From Neodontobutis hainanensis (taxonomy: Eukaryota > Chordata > Actinopteri > Gobiiformes > Odontobutidae): 64,000 bases of DNA. The stretch spans positions 8,976,001 through 9,040,000 of the forward strand of contig JALDNG010000004.1 of the NCBI GenBank assembly GCA_024349245.1, given 5' to 3'. The position numbers and the translations under genes were made by a program. This document shows, one piece after another, positions 24,066 to 36,364 of this stretch. The notes below the pieces were generated by a model that did no database searches, had not been told where the DNA came from, and was given only the letters and a program-made list of their open reading frames with translations. Each line of letters starts with the position of its first letter. Position 1 is the stretch's first letter.

Positions 24066-24527
24066 GGCCCGGCCCTGCCTAGTATCCCCGGGTTAAAGAT
24101 GACATAGATGCTGCGGGACTGGCAGGCCTCCGCATCATTCTCTCCGTGTGGCCGCTCACTTTCTTCTGCGCTGGACAGTATGGCCGCTCAGCGCACCAGG
24201 GGCTACCCCAACACAAAAGGGTTAATGAACTGTAGCTAACCATGAAGGCTTCTTAATAGTTTAGCAGACTGGGTGCACGTCTGAGTAATTAGTAAATGTA
24301 TATGAAATGTTGGAGACTCAATAGCCTAAGCCTAAGTGATGCTAAAATTACCAAAATATGGCCTACCTACATTTTCTTATTTGGTTTCCACAGCGGCCTA
24401 CAGTGGCTAGATTAGGAATTACAACAGAAATCGCTGATCACGTTGCCATTGACAACACACTCCAAACAAACTAAAAAAACAAGGAAGATGTGCTTCAAAC
24501 GCGTTTAGTGTCTAACTGTCTATAAAA
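24066..24527. promoter_or_regulatory. Divergent promoter interval between fez2 and ubxn11
   Basis: The start codons of fez2 (minus, 24065) and ubxn11 (plus, 24528) are 462 bp apart and face away from each other. The fez2 side is GC- and CpG-rich with no TATA box. This suggests a shared bidirectional promoter; transcription starts are not mapped. Confidence 0.55.
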
Positions 24528-27500
24528 ATGAGTTCACCTTTGTCGATGCTGAAGAAAACAAAGCACACTCCTCTGCAGCAGCAACGGTTAGTGGCTGTAA
24601 CTTAAGACCTCTGTAGCATTATCTGTAAAAGATCGAGTTTACTGAATTGTCTTTGAACCACAGGGACAAACATATAACGCCATCCAGGAGGAATCTGTTG
24701 AGAGGTAAGCTGCCTATTGAACAATGCATTCGGCAACTACACAGCAAATCTAAAACAGGAAATGTGATATTTAGAGTTTCAGGCAGAAGTGACAGATAAT
24801 GGTTTCTCTGCCACTGGCCTAAATCCTTCTGTAACCTCTAACACTCCACGCTGTGTTGATGCCAAACCCCCACAAAAGAAAGGTATACAACAACACATGT
24901 TACATTATTAGTCTACATTATATTTATACATCTGATGTCAAATAATCAATAATTGTATTTTCAAATTCTTAGACAGCCCACCAAGTAACTCTGAACATAT
25001 TTCTGTGATAATGCAGCGACTGTCCAGGTTGGAGGAGAGAGTGAGAGTCCAAGCACAGGAGATTGAGGGCAAGGTAGTGCTTGGATTGTCAACAGTAGGC
25101 TACAACAGCAATTCACCACACATATTAAAATGGTTTTCTTTGGTCATGTGTAGGATAAAAGGATATCTGAATTAGAGAAAGAACTGAGGATGAAGAAAGG
25201 TAGGTGTGTGCCCTGTTTGCTTTATTATTGTGCCCATATTGGGTGAAATGGTATTAAAACAGTAGTAGTAATAAAACATAATAAAACACATCAATCAGAG
25301 CTGTTTTTTGTTACCTCAAACTGACACTCTGTGCATTTCTATATCTTGGAAAAATACACTTAAAGTCCATAGAACCCAGTATAAGTTTTATTAGTTTTGT
25401 TGTACTGCCCAGAGAGGAGGAATCTGCTGGGGGAATTGAACTAAATGAACTAACTATATCATTATGTCTATAGTGTAATAATCATCAGACCTATTCCTAC
25501 TTGGCTTGTTCAGCAGCATGTCCCAGTATGACACTGTAACTGGTCACATGTTGGTAAAAGATATTAGATGTGGAATTGCAGTTTGCGATATTACCACCAG
25601 ATGCCAAAAGCAAAGGCACACTCCATTTGAAAACTACTCATTTGTAACAAGTACAGTTTATATAAATGCAGAGAATGCCAGTGAAAAGACAAGCAGAAAT
25701 GACCTTGAGACAAGATACCAACAGCTACAAAGCCAAGTTTATGAAATGGAGGTAAGCTTTCTTTGAAAAGAATTAACCAATTAGTGTGGTTTGTGGTTGA
25801 CAAATGTCAATGACTGTCTGACAGAGCTTCCTCTGTGACTATGGTTTGTTCTGGGTGGGATCTGGAGACACAAGGGAAACAGATGAATGTACGCAGACTC
25901 ACAGATCAGGTAGACTTGACATAAATGTTGGGTGTGCCAACGTACTTGTACTTAAACAATCTCTTCTTCACAGGGAAATCATTGGAGAAAGAGTTTTGCA
26001 TGAACTTTGACCTGGTCCTGCAGAGAATGCAGGAGCTGAATATCCTTGCAGGAGAAGGCGAGACATACATCCAGGCAACAACTAGAGGAGCACAGCTGGC
26101 ACAAAAGAAACCTGTTCAGCTGAGGCTTTACCAAAATGGCATTGTGATGTTTAACGGGCCTTTCCGTTCTTATCAGGAACAGAGAACTCAAGTTAGTTCA
26201 TAAATACTAAACTTGGATATACTTGAAAAGAACTTGAAATGAATACAGAAAACTGAAAACTGGGTGGTTATACATCTATTTGTTATTTTTGCAGCAGTTT
26301 ATGCAGGATCTGATGGATGGCTATTTTCCATCTGAGCTACAGGAAAGGTTTCCAGATGGTGTGCCTTTTGAGGTGTGTCTGACTTTCCATTTGTCTGTGA
26401 GCAAACGTGGAAATCTGCCACTTTAAAGGGCGTTTTTATCTTGTAGGTCCATGACAGGCGTGATGAGGAGTTCATCATCAGGCCACAGAGGGACACATTT
26501 CCTGGTTATGGACAGGCCATCAACTCAGAACCTGGTCTGAAAAACACTGTTCAGAAATACTTAAATAGATTGCCCTGAGGCTTATTCTTTGTATTTGCGT
26601 GACAGGTGAGAAACTGAGTGAAGATCAGTTTCTCAACAGACTGCCAAAAGTGGTACTGAAGGCTGGTCGAGTGACCGGTATCAGGGATTCTTCAAGGAGT
26701 GCCCTGCAGGTGATCAGTAGCAGGCAGCTAAATTAAAAATGTTCTTGGCTTTTTAACAAACTTATATGCTCTGCAGATCAATACTGAACAATCTGTACTT
26801 GTTTGTTGTTTATTTTTGTCTTGGTTAGGATTACACTGATACTCAAAGCAGCAACTCTGTGATCCTTGTAGACACACCAACACTGCAGGAAATGAAGGAG
26901 AGGTATTTAATGTATTTTAGACTGAACAAAAATTTTAATGCAACCCTTTTGTTTTTGCCCCCATTTTTCATGAGCTGACCTCAAAGATCTAAGACTTTGT
27001 CTATGTTCACAAAAGGCCTATTTCTCTCAAATACTGTTCACAAATCTGTGTTGGTGAGCACTTCTCCTTTGCAGAGATAATCCAACTAGCAGGCGTAGCA
27101 TGAGCATCAAGATTCTAGGGAGCATGATTATTGGAGCATGTGCCTTGCATTGGCCACAATAACATGTCACTCTAAAATGGGCAGTTTTACTGTATAGTAG
27201 GGTCTGGGGGGTCCGACAATCAGTCAGATTCAAGTGTGGCCAACACTACAGTAAAAACTTTATTCACCCATGAACACCTCCCTAAAGTGCCAGACGCCAT
27301 CAAATGTGAGCGTTTGCAAACTGCAGTCAGGTCGAGACCCCAATGAGGACAATGAGTGCAGATGAGCTTTGGGCAATTCTTTGGTTATGCAAACCAATTG
27401 TTGCATCAGCTGTCCGGGTGGCTGGTCTCAGAGGATCTTGAAGGTGAAGATGCTGGATGTGGAGTTCCTGGGCTGGTGTGGTTACACGTGGTCTGCGGGT

Positions 27501-28640
27501 TGTAAGGCCGTTTGGATATACTGCCAAATTCTCTAAATAGCCTTTAGAGCCTGCTTACGGTAGAGAAATCAACATTGGATTCACAGGCAACAGGTCTGGT
27601 AGACATTCCTGCAGTCAGCCAATTGCACGCTCCTCAAAAATTGCAACATCTGTGAAATTGTGCAGTGATAAAACTTCACATTTTAGATTGGCTTTTATTG
27701 TGGCCAGCCTAAGGCACACCTGTGCAATAATCATGCTCTCTAATCAGCATCTTGATATGACACACATGTGAGGTGGATTGATTATCTCGGCAAAGGAGAA
27801 GTGCTCACTAACACAGATTTGGACAGATTTGTGAACAATATTTGAGAGAAATAGGTTTTTTGTGTACATAGAAAAAGTCTTAGATCTTAGACTTAAACTC
27901 GTGAAAAATAGGAGCAAATACAAAATTATTGCATTTAATTATTTGTTCAGTATTAGACTAAAGTACTCTTATACAACTATTAAAGAAATACAGAGCAAGA
28001 AAACATTGTTTAGTCAGTTCAAGAGAAGGCTATAACCAAGAAAAAGCACACTACATCATCCTGAAATCCAGGTTTGGCTGCAGTAGGGTGGAGTTTGAGG
28101 AGATTAGATGCACTGCTCTAAAGGTCATAAAGGCTAGCCCTAAAATTGGGTTAGGACTCTGACCTTGTACTTGGTGATGCGCTTTGTATGATACTAAGAC
28201 TTTCTTGTTCTTACGTTGAAGGTTCAATACCAATACTGCTAGTTTATAAAATTGATGTTGTCAACAGACTTCAGGCATTAAAACCTGAGTGGTCAGGCTG
28301 TGATGTTACCACACTGAAGATAAGGTCTGAAGATGGTAATCATATATACATCTTGAAAATGAGTTTCTCAGAAACCATTGGCCACCTTCGGCAGCACCTG
28401 GACGAACACAGGTGTGGCATCAGAATAATAATAATTTTAATATTGTTTATGTGAGTGGAACTGAATGGAGTCTTTTTTTCCAGAAGAGACGTTCTGCCAG
28501 ACTACGACATTATCAGTGCGTACCCAAAGCGTTGCTATGAGGATAACTGTCAGACACTACAATCATGTGGACTCACTACAAATGCATCTCTTCTTTTACG
28601 CAAGAGACCAGCAGTTAATAAACCAATAAAAAAAATCTGA
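24528..28640 (+). CDS. ubxn11: UBX domain-containing protein 11 (socius)
   Basis: Fourteen exons join in frame to 456 residues: 24528-24586, 24664-24704, 24787-24882, 24973-25073, 25154-25199, 25672-25751, 25825-25909, 25974-26191, 26295-26372, 26447-26534, 26606-26709, 26829-26902, 28268-28411, 28484-28640. The N-terminal part has a coiled coil (MQRLSRLEERVRVQAQEIEG). Exons 7-11 include FLCDYGLFWVG and the SEP domain (PVQLRLYQNGIVMFNGPFRS, DLMDGYFPSELQERFPDGVP). The last three exons form the ubiquitin-like UBX fold, ending KRPAVNKPIKKI. UBXN11 binds Rnd GTPases and G-alpha-12 and affects actin stress fibres. For exon 3 the second of two AG acceptors keeps the frame. Intron 12 hosts a Tc1-like transposon. 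Confidence 0.93.
26921..27951 (-). mobile_element. Tc1/mariner-like transposon with long inverted repeats, internally deleted
   Basis: About 1.03 kb in ubxn11 intron 12. The two ends are inverted copies of each other over more than 150 bp: left CTGAACAAAAATTTTAATGC against right (reverse complement) CTGAACAAATAATTAAATGC, then shared AGAGAAATAGG, TTGTGAACA and AAGTGCTCA text. A TA dinucleotide flanks the ends. Between them, minus-strand 27327-27527 keeps part of the transposase DNA-binding region (RRPRVTTPAQELHIQHLHLQ, GLHNQRIAQ). The catalytic core is missing. This matches a widespread fish Tc1-like family. Confidence 0.85.
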
Positions 28641-30331
28641 CAAAAACTTGGCTTAAGGTTTAGTAAAAAGTTTTAGGACAGGAGAAGCATTTGAAACTCT
28701 TTATTGCTAAAATATGCAAATTCAATCAAGAACAAAGTATGAAAATATAAACATTTTTTCCCTTTTGCAAAACATTGAGATGTTAAGGCATGCGGAGCCT
28801 GAAGATAAATCTTGTGCTACTCGACTTTAAAAGGTCCCATGAAATGAAAAATGGCTTGTGTCCCTGTTCTGTACAATATAAAACCAATTATTCAAAATGT
28901 CATTGTTGCATATCACATCTTTATCTTATAAAATCTCTTTGTCTCCCTATTAGGTGACAAGTTTTTCAATGGCTTATTGTACATAAAGTCCTTATATTAA
29001 TGCAACATTAGTGCTTGTGGGGTGATCCAGCCAACCCCTTTAGACACCTGGGATAAAAACATCACTCTTCTAAATGATTAGAGACACTTGCCGATCACAA
29101 TATTCAACATTAAATACGACTCCCCGTCTTAAACATGTAGAACAACAGAAATAAAATACAGTCTAGAAGACACTTCATGGGACCTTTGCACAACGCAAAT
29201 GCAACATTCTCTCATATACATTAGCACATTATTACAGCGACACATTACAACAAATCAGAAGCTTTCACTCCGAGTTGTCAATGCAAACAAAAACAATAAA
29301 TACTGAGGATTAATACTGTTACTCAGTCAGAGGCTAATCAGTTAACTTCTCTGCCTATATCAGTTCAGCCACTATGAGTTAACTGTCTGCCATACTGTAA
29401 GGTTATGCTACGTACTGTACACACGGTGGACTCAACACAGCTTTGGTAGACCACTTACCAACACTGGGTACAAAACAGAGTAAGGGCCTCTACAAACGCA
29501 ACCTACATTCAGAGTCAGGGAATGTATTAACTGTCCTACCAGTTTATAAACCTAGAAAAGTGATATCAGAAGAGTTTGCTGCAGACAGCCCTTTACAGTT
29601 GGTCGGTTGCAGTCACGACAGAAAGGCACAGGTTGGTATTTGTTATGAAACAGGGCCTGCAGCAGAGAAAGCACTCACAAACATTCACAGACTTGCTCAA
29701 CCAGAGATTCTTTGGTAATACAACCAGTGTACAGCTCATTTATGCGAGAGTGCTGATTTGGTATTATTATGTTCAGGTGTGTTTTACCTCACAACAGAGT
29801 CTAATTTTACACTGTTAGCCATTTTAAATAATGACAGGTTAGTAACATTACCTACCATTGCAATGGCGATTAAATATTTTCAGTTGATTGTCAACCACTT
29901 ATAATTTCCTAAAGGGGAAATCAGCATTTAATAAATTATACTTGTGGGACTTCTACACCAATAGCTATTCACCAAGATGGAAATAAAATAAGACTGTTTG
30001 GTAGCCGACAGTTAATGTGTCATCATTAAAACACACACACACACACACTGTATATGGATCAAGTATTAGAGGTAAGTTATTTTCTGTTAGCCCTTGGACT
30101 GAAATAGATGAACTCATTGGGGGGATGGGACGGTCTCCGAGCTACAGGCAGACTCAACTGTCAGACAATGTGACAAGAAAAACTAAATCATTTGGGCTTT
30201 TCTGTCCTCATTTAAAGACAATAATTGCAGTCTTTTTGACATTCAAAAACTAGGCCTGAATGACGAGCCATTGTAGCTGCTTTAGGAAAGTGGAACTTCT
30301 ACTAGTCTGTTGTAATAGCAGGGTGGAGAGG
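28641..30331. other. Convergent 3' ends of ubxn11 and cep85
   Basis: Facing 3' UTRs are expected here. Open frames around 29443-29818 have no family signal. An (AC)10 microsatellite lies at 30030-30049. No supported gene. Confidence 0.45.
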
Positions 30332-31152
30332 TTATTGGGTAATACAGTTCTCCCCCATGTCCTGTGCATAGCGGTCTAAGATCACATTGCGAAGCTCCTC
30401 CACATCTCGACGAAGCTGTTGAGCTTCAACCAGCTTCTTCTGTAGCACTTCTGGACTTGTCCAGTCCTCACCCTGCTCAGACCCTGGTGTAGGAGCTGAA
30501 AAAACAATCAAAGTAATACATTTCTTATTGGAGAAAGTAATAGATATAGTAAAAAATAAATAAAAAATCATTACTTTGGAGGCCAAGCAGCAGGAAAGGT
30601 TAGGATTCTGTCCTTGAGCTCGCTGAGTCAAAATGCTACACAGTGAGCGGAGGTCACTTAGGCAGGAAGCAATTTCTGTGTGAAGCCTCTGAGTAAGTCG
30701 AGCACTGGCTGGCTGCAGGATGGAAGAGGCCTGGGAAGAACCCCTCAGCTCGGGATCGGTCATCTGCTCCTGAAGAGTCAGATTCTGCTCCATCAGTTCC
30801 TGGTTCTGAGCTGACAGCTGTGACAAAGAGTTAACAGCAGCACAAGTTAGACAGGCAGACTATTACTACTGAGACAAGAATAAAAACAAAGTTAGAAGAT
30901 TGTCTTGTCTTACTTCTTTCATGGCAGTGCGGAGTTCCAACACACTTTGCTCCTTTACCAGCACTTCTTCTCTGAGAGCCTGTGAACTGCTCTCTTCCTG
31001 TGACATCTGCTCCTCCAAAGCCTGTACACACAAGTGCGAAAATCAGGACACAATACAGCACACTTGACACACTTGACCAATGGTGAGAATTAATACCTGG
31101 ATTTGGGCACCAAGCTGTTCCATCATGCGATGTTGCTTCTCAATAACCTAAA

Positions 31153-31189
<37 letters not shown>

Positions 31190-34100
31190 TTGGTTTAACA
31201 AAGCTGGAGCTCAATGAGCAGTTTGTCACTGTCATTTCAGCAGTTTTGAAACATTAACTTTTCAACTTCACTTCCTCTGCCACAATTAATAAAGCTACTA
31301 AGAGAGGGTTTATAAAAAATATTTTCGCTTCACCAAATGTTCTTATAAGTTTTAACATATACAAATAAAAATATATAAACACACCTTTTTAAGTCTCTGC
31401 TGCTCTTCTTTCAGAGTGCCATTCTCTCCTCTGAGTTTCTCAAAATCAAGAGAGGGCAGTCTGGCACCATCCTCTAGGCCCTGTCGCACACGCTGCTGCA
31501 TACTAATAATAAACAAATATATACTTAATATATTAAGTAAGTTGTACCCAAGTATAATAAAGGCATTTGGTTCAAAAGAATGAGCATGCATACTCAGTAA
31601 TGGTGGTTAACAAATCTCTCTCTCTGCGTTTTTGCTCCTCCAGATGTGCATCTCTCTCTCTTAGCTGAGAGTTTGTTGCTTCAACACAACTCTCCATTTC
31701 TTTAACTTTCTCTTGCAGCTCTGTTGCATGCTGTTCGGCTTCTTGAAGCTGAAATAAGACAAACCACCAAATTCCATTTTAAAAACTTAACTGAGAAACC
31801 CCGTCCCACGTGAAAATGGATGAAGTGGAGCAGAGCTATCTTTACCTGCTTGTTCTGGTTCTGGTAATCCTCCAGCGTGGGCAGGTCAGCGAGATATCGC
31901 TCAAGAGTCTCAATTCGTTGCTGGTTCTCTCTCTTCAGCTCTGCCTCCTTTTGACATTTTTTCTTGAGGTTATTGATGTGTTTGTCTCGACTCCGGATCT
32001 GGAGCAGGTAAATAAAAAGAGATAACAAAATGGAAAATATTTAAAACAAAACTACAATTGTATGTTCTTTTATGTCAAGTTTTTGTATGGAATTAGTCAA
32101 ATGTGCTGTTACTCAACAATAGGTACATAAAGTGTGAACAAACCCTCTCTTCCTGTTTCTTCATTTCCTCTGCATGCCTCTCAATGGTTTCCTTTAGACT
32201 TTCTGTGAGTCGCCGTGTTTCGGCCTCCACAGCCCCAAGTCTGCGCTCTGCCTCTGCCTTCTCTAGCACAGCAGAGTCTGTACGCTCCGCGAACTGTGCC
32301 CTCAAAAAAGCATTCTCCCTCTGAGCTTCCTGTAAATTCACCATTTAGTTAGTATCAAATCATTATTTTTAGTACTTTTAGAATACTTTAAGCAAACAGA
32401 AATTTAATTTTAAATGTTTGTTTTCACCAACCTGTAGTCGAAGCATTAACATGTCTCCATAAGAAGTTCCACGTCCAAGTAGTGCGCCGTGGACTTGCAA
32501 CTCAGTCTCCCTTAATCGCTGCTCCAACTGGGTCATGTGCTGCTTTTGTCTATTTCAAAAACACATGCAATCGTCACACATCAAACAACGCAAAACACTA
32601 TTGTGGTTAGGTGCATGAAGCGGAAAACAACATCTTGCTTTATAAGCAGTATTTGGTAACACTTGCCGTTCAATGATGAGCTCCTTCTCCTTTAGTAAAC
32701 TCTCACTGGCTTTAACAAGTGCGTCCCACTTGCCTGACTCTGAGTGCATGGACGATGAGTACAGAGATGGGTACTGACCGACTCCGGAACTCATTAACTG
32801 CGCCAAAACAAGTAGTCGGACAGAGATGTGTTAGAGTTAGAGACGGACAAATAAACAGCATAAATGAGAACTGCCAAGATATTTGTTAATTTTTCTAAAA
32901 TATCAAATCTAATTAGTTAACATCAAAGACGGCCTTTTTTATTTCACTGTAGTTCCACAAACACATTCTCTAAAAATAAAAAATATAATAATAAAAATAA
33001 TAATAATAATGGATTGGATTTATATTGCGCTTTTCTCCCAAGGGACCAAGGGACTCAAAGCACCCACACTGGTGGTGGTAAGCTACAACTGTAGCCACAG
33101 CTGTCCTGGGGCAGACTGACAGAGATGTGGCAGCCATTTTGCGCCTACGGCCTCTCCGACCATCACCACATACATTCACTGAACATTCTTACACATTCAT
33201 ACGAGGCAAGGTGGGTTAAGTGTCTTGCCCAAGGACACAATGACAGTATGAACTGTGGGGAGAGCGGGAATCGAACCCACTACCTTCCGGTTGAAAGACG
33301 ACCGCTCTACCACTGAGCCACTGCCGCCCTAAAAGTATTATAAACAAAAAGGAGGCATGGAAATTTTTTTAACAACAGGCCAAAGACCAGAGTCTAACAA
33401 TTCATCTTTTACTTGTCTTTTTTTGGTAGAGAATTTTGTTTCAATGGTTTATGACTGTGTAAAACATTTGGCCCTATTTCAGCAGCTGCAGCCCACTGAC
33501 CACTTGTTTTCCTTTGAGTATACACCCCACCCAATCTATAACCAAAACAGAAGGTTTGTTTTTCCACCCAGAGGTGACATTATGTAATCATTTGTGTAAC
33601 CTCTATGAAACTGCTGTGACCAAATTGAAATGACCCACAGTAACTGTTTTTATCCCTCACCTTTTGTAAATGCTTACCTGCATTTGTTCCATTTGTAGAC
33701 GTAGACTGTCCAGTTGCTGCTTATGCTGCTGCTGCTGTTGCCAGCTGGACAGTTCACTACATCTGTCTTGTCGCAGTGGTTCATAACTCTTTGAGGCTGA
33801 GGGTTCACGTAGCAGAGCCTGAGTCTGCAGGCTCAGAGGGCTGGTATAAACAGCAGAGGATCCTCCTACAGTGACATTACCAACCCTCTGATTAGAAGCT
33901 TCTGGAGTGCTGGGAATCCCAGGACGAGCTTCTGGCAGGACCTTATAGCTGTGCTCTATTGCTCTGTAGGCCTCAGACATAGTGTCTGCGCTGTCTCTAA
34001 TACCAGTGGCCTGTAATCGAAACCTGACATCCGGGATGAGCCCCCCCAGCAGCCCTGACTGATTCAATGTGGGCTCCACAGCAGGAGTGTCAAACCTCTG

Positions 34101-36364
34101 GCCCTCGTCCACACGTGTGTGATCTGTAGGGAAAAGTGAGTGGTCCAGCCCATTGACAAGGCTTCTGTAACGGCTCAGACAGTCTGACTTGGTGACCCCA
34201 GCCTCAGCTCCCACACTGACAGGGAGGTCCAGGTTTGGTGAAGATGCAGATTTGGACAGGGATGAAGACTTTGAGGTAGAGCCACTAGGGGTTTGTGAGC
34301 CAGACGAGAACCTGTAAGCCTCAGAGGGAAGGGGTTCATCTTGCAGTCCAGGCTGGGGCTTTGAGGCCGGTGCTCCGGCCGTGGATGGCATGACATGTGC
34401 AGTGGGAATAGGGATCTGACTGCGAATTGGCTGAAAGGAGGGGCTGCTGCTGGAGCTGCAAAAATCTAAAAATAAATAAATAAAAGACATGGTCTCTAGG
34501 AAACTTCAATTTTATACAATACTGTGCCTTAATGTTTTAATGTGGAGCGGAGTTCATTTGTCATAATATTAAGTAGACTTAGCACACTTTGTGGTTGGCC
34601 TACTTTAATGATGGGTAGTTACCACTAAATGAATTGTAAATAAAATGGCTATATGAAACTTAATGCAGAAAATAAAATAAAATATAGAAAATTGGTCCTT
34701 TTAACAATTATTGTGAACCCCACACACATTGCTCAAGTACACACGCAATCCTCCATAAAGCATGCATAATATGATAGCTGTTGTAAAACAGCCAACTGCA
34801 GAGGAACCAACCGTACTACAACAACCTAAAGACATTAACCTAAGTCAACAGTTACATAAAGGAATTACCAACCTGAGAAACCTGCTGAAGCCTGGAAACC
34901 TGGATTTCACTCTGAGCCCACAAACATGTAATTAGGTGGGGCATTTTGTCTAACACCTGCAGGACGCTTCAAATTAAAAGAGGAGACGACTGTGTGCATT
35001 TCTGGGAAGACCCAAATTTAAGCTAAGACTGACAGCAGCTCAACAGGCCCGTGCCCCTGTATTGTCCTCCAACAGCCAACCCAGACTGCACCAAGCTCTG
35101 AGCAAACGTACACTAAGGCACACACAGGAAAGGTTAGGGGTATTTATAGACCACCTCTCAAGTTACTACATGATCTGTGGACACCGCTTATTTAAGCACC
35201 TTTCCCCCGCCCAGTCTTTACACATCTCACACTCTTGGACAAAATCAAGAAGTTAATGAGCCATTTATTTGTGCTTAAAGTAAACATTTAGATATCAACA
35301 AAACAATTACAGACAGCAAAATTAAGTCTCTAAGAGGAGCATATGACCAGAGGCTCTTCTGATTCACAACGGGCTACAACAAGTCTTAACTACACTGCTA
35401 AGCATACACATAACAAATGTTGGGCTAAAGACATTCCTGTCAAGGCAAAGTATATACATATAACAACTATGTGTAGATTTTAAAAAGGAAGCAAGGCATC
35501 AAATAAACCAAAATATAAAAATTAAGGGTTTGTAAATTATTCCATTCACACTAAGTGTACTTTATCATCTTCAGCAGGTCATTACCGTGGCTATGTACGG
35601 GGTTAATTGTAAGGTTGCCAAGCACTCCTGTCAGTTTAAGAGCAACTGCCAACACCAGCAGTACACTCAACAACAAAAACAACTGCGACTTAGAAAATGG
35701 ACAGAGCAAAGAAAGCTTTACCAACAAAGTAAAACAACAACATAGCTAAACATATAATTGTATTATAGAATTATATTACAATTGCTCAATTAAGGTTCAG
35801 GTTCTTGCATCCTAAAAAAGGATTAATGGGTTGTAAAGCAACATTGGGCAGTCTTTTCTAATTGGTCACCAGGCCTACGCAGAGCAGCAGAGCCTCAGGG
35901 CTTATTTGTCTGGACTTTAATCTACCTTCGACAATCTGCAGGGAACCTAGAGCACACCATGAACATGTCTCCCACTCTATAAATACCAATAAACAACAGA
36001 TGTGAGGCCCTCTCAGCTCGTTTGAAACATCTCAAAACAGTATAGTACAAGCACATAATGGACAGAGATACAGAAAGCAAATGTCCTTACCTTCTGTGCT
36101 GTCGGATACAGAGGTGCCAATACCAGTGTCCCCGCTGTCTGATGTCCCAGGCCGATAGCCAAAACGGCTTTGGTACTTTTCTGACACAGCTGGTGTTTGC
36201 CACTCCATGTCAGCAAACCGAGCTAAAATATGTTTAAAAACAAAAAGGGGTAAATTAAAAAATACATTTAAAAAACTGATCAATATTTTATATTACACAA
36301 ATACTCCCCAAAATGGTATATTACCTGCTGGTTTGGTGTCAATATATCTCTGAGAAGTTTTCAT
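30332..36364 (-). CDS. cep85: Centrosomal protein 85
   Basis: Thirteen exons on the minus strand: 36364-36325, 36222-36091, 34465-33678, 32797-32667, 32549-32432, 32329-32144, 31998-31846, 31748-31594, 31502-31385, 31147-31097, 31021-30914, 30817-30575, 30495-30332. With one base restored they give about 795 residues (human 762). Family marks: DMEWQTPAVSE, SDSGDTGIGTS, PIPTAHVMPS, LRLQMEQMQ, SRDKHINNLKKKCQKE, QQRIETLERYLADLPTLEDYQ and the end DRYAQDMGENCITQ. Residues after about 320 are nearly continuous coiled coil. CEP85 acts at the centrosome, restrains NEK2 and works with STIL/PLK4. Exon 12 appears to lack one base near its end (after PNLS, the expected LLLGL is in the next frame). Intron 4 has a GC donor. 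The start ATG gives MKTSQRYIDTKPA. Confidence 0.92.
31150..31188. repeat. (TA)n microsatellite beside a splice acceptor
   Basis: A run of about 18 TA units follows an A-rich stretch next to the 5' side of cep85 exon 10 on the minus strand, so the repeat lies within the region of the intron's branch site and polypyrimidine tract. Confidence 0.85.
33012..33330 (-). mobile_element. tRNA-derived SINE, full-length-like copy
   Basis: The reverse complement begins with a tRNA-like head: TGGCTCAGTGGTAGAGCGG (A box, 33302-33320) and GGTTCGATTCC (B box, 33267-33277). The body has CCTTGGGCAAGACACTTAAC-type and TGGCAGCC/CACTGGTG text, then the tail TTTATATTGCGC...ATCCATTATTATT. This is a common teleost SINE arrangement. 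It lies in cep85 intron 3. A truncated body copy lies near 56.5 kb. Confidence 0.85.

Noticed and set aside
29443..29818. Plus-strand open frames between ubxn11 and cep85
   Set aside because: Located in convergent 3' UTR sequence, no family signal, A/T-rich codons.
33240..33325. A functional tRNA gene on the minus strand
   Set aside because: A and B boxes are present, but the sequence continues into a SINE body and the tRNA acceptor stem does not close.
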